The notes under the pieces: generated by a model | The model's database searches: none | The model's input: the letters and a program-made list of their open reading frames with translations, nothing else | Told to the model about the DNA's origin: nothing | Translations under genes and position numbers: made by a program | Shown: positions 1 to 8,900 of the stretch, in pieces | How positions within the stretch are numbered: position 1 is the first letter of the stretch | Layout of the letters: every line of letters starts with the position of its first letter | IMG/VR virus record: IMGVR_UViG_3300042553_000422 | Coordinates: 1-45,886 of that record | Reading direction: 5' to 3' (one strand) | Length of the DNA stretch: 45,886 bases | Source: a virus

Positions 1-343
1 CGGGATGTCGGCGCATTGGGTGTGGGAAGTGGGAGACGCGGCGTGGACGGACGAGTCTGCGATCCTCAACGGGCGCTACATCTACTCGTTCCGTGGCGGC
101 GCGGGTGCGGTGCTCGACCGCTATGACATCGCGGCGAACACATGGGTGAGTGCGCTCACCTACGCCCCGGCGACCGAAGTCTTCGGCGCGGGCACGAAGT
201 ACACGTACCGCCACAACTCGATCTACGCGCAAAAAGACGCGACGGGCCGATGGATGCGCTACAACGTCGTGACGGGCGCGCAGGACGGGTGGTCCACGAT
301 GACCTACACGCAAGGCGCGGCCATCGCGGGCGACACGGCCTTC
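1..343. repeat. Left copy of the terminal direct repeat
   Basis: These bases align without gaps to 45544-45886 with about ten mismatches by eye, roughly 97% identity. The copies keep the same reading frame, and the fibre gene cut at the right edge is completed by the fragment at the left edge. The simplest reading is that the window is one unit of a circular or circularly permuted genome of about 45,543 bp whose two ends came from slightly different strains. A real tandem duplication of the fibre C-terminus is possible but less economical. Confidence 0.85.
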
Positions 344-436
344 GACGTGCATTACAAGGACGGGAGCACGGAGATCGACTTTATCTACATGCTGCTCAAC
401 ACGAGCACGGTGATGCTCCGCGCCATGGTGATCTAG
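2..436 (+). CDS. C-terminal part of a tail fibre/adhesin (gene continues from the right edge)
   Basis: The frame is open from the first bases and stops at TAG 434-436. The first ATG (base 5) corresponds to 45548 in the right-hand copy, so it is internal and not the true start. Joined across the circular junction with the gene beginning at 44537, the full product would be about 480 residues. The sequence is rich in aromatic, Thr and Gly residues (for example SAHWVWEVGD and YIYSFRGGAG) and looks like blades of a beta-propeller or beta-rich adhesin. It ends the tail-fibre array. I infer a receptor-binding or distal tail role; no catalytic motif is visible. Its codon choice (ACG, GCG) differs from most of the genome. 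Confidence 0.7.
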   Translation, partial: GMSAHWVWEVGDAAWTDESAILNGRYIYSFRGGAGAVLDRYDIAANTWVSALTYAPATEVFGAGTKYTYRHNSIYAQKDATGRWMRYNVVTGAQDGWSTMTYTQGAAIAGDTAFDVHYKDGSTEIDFIYMLLNTSTVMLRAMVI

Positions 437-438
437 CC

Positions 439-606
439 ATGACCATCGCCGCCCTGATCGAACTGCTCGAACGCAAGGTCGTCCACCTGTCGCAGCTCTC
501 CGCGTCCGCGTCTGCGATTGGTGATGTGGCCGCTGTCGAGCGGCTGACGACCGAGATCGAAGAGACGGACCTGACGCTGGCGCAGCTGCGCTCGTTGGCG
601 CCCTGA
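439..606 (+). CDS. Small helical protein (55 aa) after the fibre gene
   Basis: ATG 439 lies two bases after the fibre stop, and the product is 55 residues. A longer in-frame reading from 142 would overlap the fibre extensively, so the short start is preferred. The sequence is Leu/Glu/Ala-rich with heptad-like spacing (LIELLERK, VERLTTEIEE, LTLAQLRSL), which predicts a helical hairpin or coiled coil. Small coiled-coil proteins at the end of fibre clusters can be chaperones or minor tail parts, but no family is recognised. It is followed by a terminator-like stem-loop, which suggests it closes a transcription unit. Confidence 0.6.
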   Translation: MTIAALIELLERKVVHLSQLSASASAIGDVAAVERLTTEIEETDLTLAQLRSLAP

Positions 607-651
607 CGCCACAGTGCCGCTTCTTTCCCCATTGTTGTTGCGCTAGGATTC

Positions 652-700
652 AGACACCGCCGCGTCCGTCAGGACGACCGTGGATTGGTGTCTCGTTTTT
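652..700 (+). terminator. Probable rho-independent terminator
   Basis: Arms AGACACC (652-658) and GGTGTCT (687-693) are perfect 7-bp complements. They enclose a second small hairpin (GTCC 664-667, GGAC 672-675) and are followed by a T-run at 696-700. The element lies in the 110-base gap between the small helical protein and the next gene. It could end fibre transcription, or act as a partial terminator between the tail and internal-protein genes. Confidence 0.6.
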
Positions 701-716
701 CACTGAGGACTGATCC

Positions 717-1439
717 ATGAGCTGGAAGAAAGTCGGCAATGCGCTGAAGAAAGTGGCGGGGGTCGCGGCCCCCATCGTGGGCGGCATCGTCGCCGGGCCA
801 CTGGGTGCTGCGGCGGGCGGCGCATTGGGCGGGGCGCTGCGGGGCGGCGGGGTCAAGGGTGCCCTGACTGGCGCGGCCATCGGCGGCATCGGGGCCGGTG
901 CCCTGAACAAGGTTCCCGGCGTCAGCAGGCTGGGCAGCGCCGCTACCAGCCTCGGCAACAAGACCATCGGCAAGGGTGCCACGACCGCCTTGAGCAATGT
1001 CGCCCTGAACAGGGTTGGCGGTGCCAAGCCTGCGGCGGGCGCAGCCATCGGGCAGCCTTCTGATCTCGACAACATCATGGGCCTGATCGGGAACAACATG
1101 CCCAAACAAGGCGTCATGGACCGGATCAAGGGTGCCCTTGGCAGCATCACCGGCAACCCTGACACCATGCGAACCGCCGTTGGCGCAGCCGGGGCCGGAC
1201 TCGGTGCGCTTCAGCAGCAGCGCCAGTTCGAGGCCGCGCAAAAGTTGCGCGAGCGCCAGCTGAACGACGACATCCTGACCAGCGGTCAGTCCCGACGAGT
1301 CAGCGAGGACGAGCGCCTGCGGAAGGATGCCGAGTTCCAGCGCATGAAGCGTCAGGACCAGATGTACTCCCCGCAGCGTGGCCAGATCGTCTCCAACCTC
1401 ATGTCTCGCCTCGGGATGGGCGGCGGGGGGCTGTCCTGA
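717..1439 (+). CDS. Glycine-zipper membrane-active virion protein candidate (240 aa)
   Basis: ATG 717 is preceded by GAGGAC. The first ~60 residues are an amphipathic basic start (MSWKKVGNALKK) followed by repeated small-residue GxxxG-type segments (VGGIVAGPLGAAAGGALGG). This is typical of glycine-zipper proteins that insert in membranes. The C-terminal third (about residues 165-225) is charged, Gln/Arg-rich and likely helical. It heads a run of four overlapping or adjacent genes ending in the giant protein at 2982, which resembles the ejection-protein clusters of short-tailed phages. I infer that it is carried in the virion and helps form a channel in the host envelope at DNA entry; no family assignment can be made by eye. 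Its stop shares a base with the next start. Confidence 0.7.
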   Translation: MSWKKVGNALKKVAGVAAPIVGGIVAGPLGAAAGGALGGALRGGGVKGALTGAAIGGIGAGALNKVPGVSRLGSAATSLGNKTIGKGATTALSNVALNRVGGAKPAAGAAIGQPSDLDNIMGLIGNNMPKQGVMDRIKGALGSITGNPDTMRTAVGAAGAGLGALQQQRQFEAAQKLRERQLNDDILTSGQSRRVSEDERLRKDAEFQRMKRQDQMYSPQRGQIVSNLMSRLGMGGGGLS

Positions 1440-2347
1440 TGGCCGTCAACCCTCTGGAGTATCTGGGATCAGGCGGGTCCAGCCTTGACTACCGTGGCGG
1501 CATGGGTGGTCAAGGGGAAGACGAGCGCAACGAAATCCGAAGGGGCTACCGCACCGCTGGGGTGGCCAAGTCGGACCAGCTGCCGATGGATGTGGCGGAC
1601 AAGCAGCCCGCCTCGCCGGTCACGCAGCAGAACCCCGGCGTGTCCGTCGATCCGAACAAGAACACCCCGGTCGCGCAGACCCCGACGTTCGCCCAGCTGC
1701 GGAACAGCGGCATGGCCCGCCCGGCTCCCCCGCCGCTGGCCCCGGTGCAGCGTGCGGCCCGTCCGACGATGGCCCAGAACCCGGCCCTCGCGCCGGGGCG
1801 TGCCAAGATCACCCAGTCGTTGCAGTCCCTGCTGGAGACGCCGAGCGGATACGGTGCCCCGCAGATGCAGGACCAGCTGGATCGGTTCAACGCCAACTTG
1901 GATGCCGAGGCACGGCAGGGGCGTCGTCGGGTGGACGAGTCACTGGCCGGTCGAGGCTTTTACGACGGGACGGAGGCAGCGCGTGCGTTGGGCAGCTACG
2001 AGCAGGGACTCGACCGTCAGCGCCGTGACTACGCCGGGAACTTGGCCGTGGATGCGGCTCGCCAGTCCACGCAGGACCGGACGAACGCCATCAACACGGC
2101 ACTGGCCGCGACACAGGGTCTCTCGGGACTTGATCGTGAAGACGCCCGCTTTGCCGAAGACCAGCGCCAGTACGACGACGACTTCGCCTTGAGGGAGCGC
2201 GAAGCGGAACTGCGGCGGGAGCAGATTCTCCGGTCGCTGGGCACCAGCGAGGATCAGATTTACGCAGGCATCTCGGCGGACGAGCGGCGTGACCTGATGG
2301 CACTGCTGGACCGGCTGGGCGAGAACCGCATCGCTGGGCTGGAGTAA
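1439..2347 (+). CDS. Putative internal virion protein, disordered plus coiled coil (302 aa)
   Basis: ATG 1439 overlaps the previous stop by one base (TGATG), so the two are probably translationally coupled. The N-terminal half (about 30-140) is rich in Gly, Pro and Gln and looks disordered. The C-terminal half (about 140-300) is strongly helical with Arg/Glu/Gln heptads (RQGRRRVDESL, LDREDARFAEDQRQ, LREREAELRREQ). No enzyme motif is seen. Its place between a glycine-zipper protein and another coiled-coil gene, upstream of the giant virion protein, fits an ejected or tail-associated structural component. That role is inferred from order and composition only. Confidence 0.6.
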   Translation: MAVNPLEYLGSGGSSLDYRGGMGGQGEDERNEIRRGYRTAGVAKSDQLPMDVADKQPASPVTQQNPGVSVDPNKNTPVAQTPTFAQLRNSGMARPAPPPLAPVQRAARPTMAQNPALAPGRAKITQSLQSLLETPSGYGAPQMQDQLDRFNANLDAEARQGRRRVDESLAGRGFYDGTEAARALGSYEQGLDRQRRDYAGNLAVDAARQSTQDRTNAINTALAATQGLSGLDREDARFAEDQRQYDDDFALREREAELRREQILRSLGTSEDQIYAGISADERRDLMALLDRLGENRIAGLE

Positions 2348-2349
2348 CC

Positions 2350-2982
2350 ATGGGCCTCTTGGATCAAATCTTCGCCGGGGTCGGGGGTGCCGCATCCGGC
2401 GCTGCCGAAGGCATGAACGTCACTGCCGAGTTGCAGCGGCGGCGCGAAGCGTTGGCGGCGCAGCGGGAAGCCGACCTCAATGAACGGCTGTACCGGCAGG
2501 ACCAGCTGGCCCGGCAGGAAGCACGGGACGCGGTGCTGGAGCAGGACGCGGCAGAACGGCGCAGTCAGGGGATGATCGCCCTGAACGCCCGCAACGACGA
2601 GAACGCCCGAGACAACCTCGCCCGCGACCGTCGGTACGAGGCGCTGGAGCGCATCGCCTACGGCAGGCTGGGGCTGGGCGAGGGGCAGCTGGAAGTGGCG
2701 CGGGGCCGACTGGCCAACGACGGAGCGAGAGTCGGGCAGGGTGCGCGGCGGGTGGCGGCGGTCGAAAAGCGGACCAATCAGGGCGAGCGCCGGGTCACGC
2801 TGGCCGAGCAGGCGGCGAAAGACCGGAAGGCGAAGGCGGATGCCAAGCCATCGGCTGCACCGGCAGAGCCGACCGAGGCCCAGAGAATTGATGCCATCGT
2901 GCTGCGGCGGACTGCCGCAGACCCAGCCAACGCCGCTCGCATCCGTGCGTGGGGTGAGGCGCAGAAGAAAGGGAGCAAGTAA
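2350..2982 (+). CDS. Putative coiled-coil virion protein (210 aa)
   Basis: ATG 2350 follows the previous stop by two bases, and the TAA shares a base with the giant gene's ATG at 2982. A short hydrophobic, glycine-rich start (MGLLDQIFAGVGGAASGAA) precedes a long Arg/Glu/Ala-rich helix-forming stretch (about residues 25-165). The C-terminus is basic and Ala/Pro-rich, ending in a charged tail (WGEAQKKGSK). The architecture echoes its two upstream neighbours. I infer one of a set of ejection proteins, comparable in position to the T7 gp14-gp15 set, with no sequence homology claimed. Confidence 0.6.
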   Translation: MGLLDQIFAGVGGAASGAAEGMNVTAELQRRREALAAQREADLNERLYRQDQLARQEARDAVLEQDAAERRSQGMIALNARNDENARDNLARDRRYEALERIAYGRLGLGEGQLEVARGRLANDGARVGQGARRVAAVEKRTNQGERRVTLAEQAAKDRKAKADAKPSAAPAEPTEAQRIDAIVLRRTAADPANAARIRAWGEAQKKGSK

Positions 2983-5900
2983 TGCAGCCACCGCCGAAGA
3001 AGGTCCGCACCGACGCGGAACTGGAAGCCGAACTGGACCGGGAGCTTGAGTCCAGTCTGGACTCCTACCTCGCGGCCCCTGATACCGCGCCCGCGCAGAA
3101 GCCTGCGACGGGCGATGTCAGCCGGGACTTCATGGCGAATCTGGCGGGGCGCGGCATCGGCATGACGCCGGATCGGGTCAAGCCTGTCTCGACCCCGCAG
3201 CGGATCACCAAGAAGCTGGCCAGCTGGTCGTCGATGCCCGAAGAGGGCAGCGTCCTCGACCGGGTGCGCGGCGGTGTCGATGCAGCCAACCGTTGGGCGG
3301 ACCGGCAGCTGGAGTTCCCGACGCTGCCGAATGGCCAGTACGTCCCGCTGCCCCGGCTGGCGGACGACGCCTTGCTGCGAGGCTTGGTTCCCGGTGTGCT
3401 GGGGATTGGGGAGACCCTGTCAAAGGCCCCGACCTTGGGGAAGAACCGAGTCAGCGAAACATTCAGGACGGCCCGTGAAAAGATCACGACCCGAGCGGGC
3501 GAGGACGACGCGACCAGCATGGTCGCGCAGGTCGGCGGCGGCTTGGCAGGTGTCGGCAAGTTGCTTGGCCCGTTCGTGTCTGGCACGCAGCGGGCCATCG
3601 CCGGGTCTGCGGCGGGTGCCCGTGTGCTGGCAGCCACCGCCCCCGGCTCCCGGCTGGCCACCAACTTCCCCAACGTGGCGCGTGCGCTGCGCGGCGCAGT
3701 CGAAGTCGCGCCGCAGTCTACCCGCGCCGGGCAGCTGGGCCGTGCCGCTGCCAATACCGCCATCATCTCGCCACTGCTGGTCGGGGCCGGGTCCGAGCGT
3801 GAGGGTTCGACGGCAGGCATGATCGCGGACGGCGGGTTCGGCGGGCGCATCCCGAAGGCCGAGCCGGGCAGCTTCCGCGACGATCTGGCGAACAGCCCGG
3901 TCGGACGTATGGCTGTCGAAGGTGCGGTGGACCTCACGACCGGCAAGGTCTTTGAGGGCATCAGTGCCCGCATGGACACCCGCGCTCGGATGAAGGCACT
4001 GGACGCCGCGAAGGGGCCTGCCCCCATCGGGCCGGGCCTCCCGCAGCAGAGGCAGTCTCGCCCGCTGTGGCGTGGGTCGATAGAGGATGCCGCCGCGCAG
4101 GCTGATACGCCAGCGGCGTTTCCGCCTGTCGCAGCGGCAAAGGTAACGCCCGCCACAACCCCCGACCCCATCACCACCCCGGCCACCCCAGTCTCGGGCA
4201 GCCCGGCGAATGACGCCACGAAGGCCACTCGTCCTGCCCGCAAGAAGAAAGCAGAGGCAGCGGCGGCAGCCGCGCCTGTGGAAGAGGCCGCCCCTGTAGC
4301 GCCAGCTGAAGACCCTGCCGAACTGCGGCGGGTGCTGCGGAACGCCAAGGCCAAGCGGCTGCGGCTGGCCAGCAAGGGGCAGACGGGCGAAGTGCTGGGT
4401 CCGCAGACCCGAGAGGAATGGATTGCGGCCAGCCGCACCCCGCTGACCCCGTGGCAAAAGGGCCAGATCACCAAGGGCAAAGGACCGTCGTACAATCTGC
4501 CGATCCCGATGCCCGCCGGGATTGACCGCACTCCGATTATTCCTGAGTTCTTGACTGACCCGCCTCGCGTCCGCAATCAGACGCAGAGTCAGGCCCGCTT
4601 TGCCCTGCCTGCGGTGATGCCGCCGTCACCCGGCGCAGAGATTCCCGAGTTCCTGACCCGTCCGCTCCAGAACCAGCTTCAGGGTCCGGCGTGGAGGATG
4701 CTGCCTGCCATCACGGGAGATGCTTCAGGCCGCATCCCCCAGCCGGGCGAGAACATCCGCGCACTACTGGCGTCTGTCACGCAGGAGCGCCCGCCGCGCA
4801 TCCCGCCGCAGCAGCCGGGAGTCAACGTCCTGCCGTCGGGCCAGACACCGATCATCATGCCGGACGATGTGACGCAGCTGCCGTATGTGCAGCAGCCGGG
4901 TCGCACATCGGTAATGCCGGGCAAGACGGCCATCGACCTTGAACGAGAAGACTTGTCGGCGGCAGGCAACGCCGTGCGGGGTCGGGGCTTGCAGCAGCCC
5001 CGCCAGTACCTGCCTGACGATCCGGCCTACGAAGGGTCTGTCATCCCGACCCCGTTCCCTGTGGAGCCGGGGCCGCGTGGCGTGCTGTCGGGCCTTGGTC
5101 TGAACTTCCGCGACAAGCAGGCCGAAGGGATGCCGCAGATCAACGCGCTCCTGTCGAAGATGGTCAGTCCGCTGGACGACGCCGCGACACGCGGTGCCGC
5201 CCTGAGCCGGGTGCCGTCTCTGCTGGAAGGAAGGCGCGACCTGCCAACCAACCCGCTGACCGACGTTCGCCTTGGGCCAGACGGCAGCCCGGCCAACCCG
5301 CAGCTGGGGCCGTACTTCGTGCCGCCGGGTGGACCCACGGGCAGCCCGGTTGGCATCGTGGGTGGCAACGCCGTGCCTGCCCCCCGCAGCAGCTACCCGT
5401 CCCGGCGTGGAGATTATCCGACGCGGGCCGAAAACGGCGAGGCGGCGAGCGCAATCCCCGAGGTGCGAGCGGCAGCTTTCGACCTGATGCAGGTGCAGCA
5501 AAAGATTGCTGATGTTACAGCGAGCAGCGGCAGCCTGACGCAGAAGGCCGATCTGGAAAAGCTGGACATTCAGCAGCGCAATGCGTTCCGGCTCTTGCAG
5601 GGCGAACTGGAGAAGGCGGGCATCACCAACCGCGTCGAGATGCAGAAGGTCTACGACGATGTGACGGGTGAGGTCACCGGCTTCCGTCCGGGTCTCACCC
5701 AGACCCAGTCGTCGCAGATTGCGGGCACGCAAATCCAGAAGGACGGGCGCGTGGTCGGCACCGAGGGAGGGTTGCTCAACGACCCGGACCTGCGGTCGTC
5801 GGCGCGTGGGCTGAAGATCGACCCGGAGTACGAGAACGTCCCGCTGGGTCCGACGGGATGGGATGTCGAAGGCGGCGGGTTCGCCCGCGATGCCGACGGC

Positions 5901-8900
5901 AATCTGATCCTGAACCAGACCGACGCCGGTCAGGTCAAGTACCTGCGCGACCGCGAAGGGAATCTGGTGCTGGACTACTACGGGCAGCGCGTCCCCGTCC
6001 GTCCGCCGCCGAGCGACCCGCGTGTGCGGGAGCCGCAGCGTGCCGTGAAGCGCCCGCCGGATGGACGCGAGACCGAAACCAAGCCGGTGATGCGGGAGAA
6101 GGTGGCCGATGACTTGGCGGCAAGCCAGACGAAGTCGTCGGGCCTGATGACCACGTTTGACCGGGCGCGTGAGCGCAACCTGAGTCCGGCCCCGGGTTCC
6201 GAGTTTGACATCCGCGACCCCGGTCCGCAGAACGACGGCATCATGGGCCGTGTCGCCAACGACCCCCGGCTGGAAGGGCAGGATGCGACGGCAGGGTATG
6301 TGCCCCCGCCGCCGAAGCCGAAGACACTGGATCAGAACTCGGCCAAGAAGGTCCTGCGAGAAGAGATGGGTGCCACCATCACCACCGTCAACACCAACGG
6401 CGGTCAGGTGGCGATGGTCAACTTCGGAGACAACATCGAACACCGCCTGACCCGGTCGGGCAGCAGTGCGGGTGGGTGGAAGTACGAGGCCGGGACCAAT
6501 GGCGACCAGTCGTTGGACGGCAAGGTCATGGGCCGGAGCAAGGAGGAAGGCGCCATCGCGCTGGCCGACGCCTTGGATGACTACAACGGGAAGCTGCCGG
6601 ACGACATCATCGTGGTGTCCGACCGGAGCGGGCAGATTCGGGTGCGGCGGACGCCCCCGGACTACGTCGCGCCCGAGCCTGTCGATCCGAACACGGTGGA
6701 GACGCCGTTCGGGTCGGTCCAGTTCCCGAAGGAGATGAGCCTTGAGGGCCTGACAGGGGAGGCCCTGACCCGGCGCATGATGGAGCGAGGGGACTTCCTC
6801 GCAGATGCGCTGGCCCGTCAGCAGGATGAGGCGTTCCGTCAGGCGCAGCGACAGCCGCTGCCGCCTGAGGCCGGGTCGTCGCCCGCCGCAGAGAAGGCGC
6901 TGCGGGTGCTCGAAGGCCAGTCGTATGACCCGGACGAGGTGGTTGGTCCGACGAAGGACCCGGCCACCTTCAACACCCAGTACCGCCGCCCGGCTGGCCC
7001 GAAGCCTGAGACGCCGAAGGCCCGCGCCGCCAGAGACGCCAGCGAATTGGCGGCGGCGGAAGCCGAACGTCAGTACCTGCGGGACAACCCGCAGCTGGGT
7101 CCAGCCCTGCCTGCCGGGTCGGTCTCGCGCACCCGCGTCACCGCGCCGGTCGCCCCGACCCCGCCGCAGCGCGTGCCCGCCATGATGTCCGAGGCGGACC
7201 GGCTGGCGGCAGAGGCGGCGGACCTGCGGCGGCAGCTGGAAGCCAAGGTGCAGGCCGACGAGCAGGCCGCTGCGCTGCAAGCCCAGCGGGATGAGATCGA
7301 CATGCTGAAGCGACGGCTGGGGATCGCCGTCGAGCCAACTCCTACCGCAGCAGCCCCATCAGTAACACCGCCCGCCGCAGTGGTGGAGCCGCCGCCTGCT
7401 CCCGCCGCAGCACCAGTGTCAGACACCCCTGTTACCACCAAGCCCGCCAAGACAAAGGCGGAACTGGCGGCGAAGAAGAAGGGGCGCGGCGTGATGGCTG
7501 AAGCGTTGGCCCTGCCGTACGACCCGAACTGGGCCGCGAACGCATCGAAGGCGCAGCTGGAGCGCCTGAAGGCGCAGGTTGCGGAAGGCGAACGGCTGGC
7601 CAAGACGGGCACCAAGGGGATGTCGAAGGAGGCGAGGCGGCAGGCCGAACTGACGATTGCCAGAGTGGATGTCACCAAAAAGCAGATCGCCCAGCTGGAA
7701 GAGGAGGCGGCAAAGACTGCCGCACGGAAAGCCAGAGGGCAGAAGGCGAAGGTCGAGCCGGTGACGGAGGCGACACCGGCTCCTGCTCCCCAGCCTCCTG
7801 CCGCAGCCCGGCCTGTCAGCAAGTCCCGCCAGCAGTGGGAAGAAGAAGTCGCATCCGCCGCCACCTCCGAAGCCAAGGCCACCGCCGAGGCCGGGCTGGA
7901 GGCGTGGAAGCAGCGCGTCCGGGCCATGTTCAGCGACACCCCGAAGGATGCCACGGTCGAGAAGCAGGCGCTGGAGAACGATCTGAAGATCGCCGTCGCC
8001 ACCCGCAACGCCGAAGCGGCCAAGCAAATCAAGAAGGAGATCGCCAAGATCGGTGCGGTCGGCGGCGTCTCTGGCCTGACGGCTGGCGTAGCCGAGGCGC
8101 AGCTGCCCGAAGAGGAAGAGGGCGAAGAGTCAGACCGTGGGTTCTGGGCCACAGCAGGAACCGGGGCCACCGTCGGGCTGGGCACCATGATCTTTGCCGC
8201 ATCCCGTGGTCGGCTCAAGGGTCTGCGGGCCGTAGCGCGTGGGGCTGGGCGAGAGGTCGAGATCGCTCGGCAGGTCGCCCGCAACGTAGCGGACGCCGAA
8301 CTGACGGCGGCGGGTGTCGCGCCGAAGATGCGGACCCCGGCAGCCAAGGGGCCGCGCATGGATACCGAGTCGATCAACCCCCGTGAGGTCACTCCGAAGC
8401 GGCAGGACCCCGACAACGTCCGTCGTCTGGGGCTGCCGCCTGTGCTGGCGCAGGAGGCGCAGGAGATCATCAACGCCCAGCGGGCGGCGGGCCGCACCAC
8501 TGTCACCAACGACGAGACGCTGGCGCTGGCCGGTCGCCTGTACGGGATGCCCGCCGACGAGCTGGTGAAGTATGTGGACCGGCAGCGGGTGCCCGACGGC
8601 GAGACGCTGGTCGCGGTGGCCACCATGTTCCGCGAGAAGATCACCGAGATGGCCGTCATCAAGGCCCGGCTGGACGATGTGTCCGTCAACTGGGACGCCA
8701 TGCCGGGGCAGCGCGATGCGCTCAAAGCGTTGCACGCCAAGCTGGGCGAAGAGGCCAACTGGGCGGCGATGGCGGGTGCCCGTGGCAGCAGCGAGCAGGG
8801 CCGGGCGTTGCAGGCCAACAAGATCATGGCCAAGGCTGTGGCAGACCCGTCCTACTGGGTGGCCAAGGCGCACAAGGCGGCGGGTCGTGACCTGACGATG

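Noticed and set aside
3065-4576. Long open frame opposite the giant gene (and similar ones at 7070-8833 and 26347-27894)
   Set aside because: Antisense shadows made possible by high GC and few stop codons; no ribosome sites and no recognisable domains.
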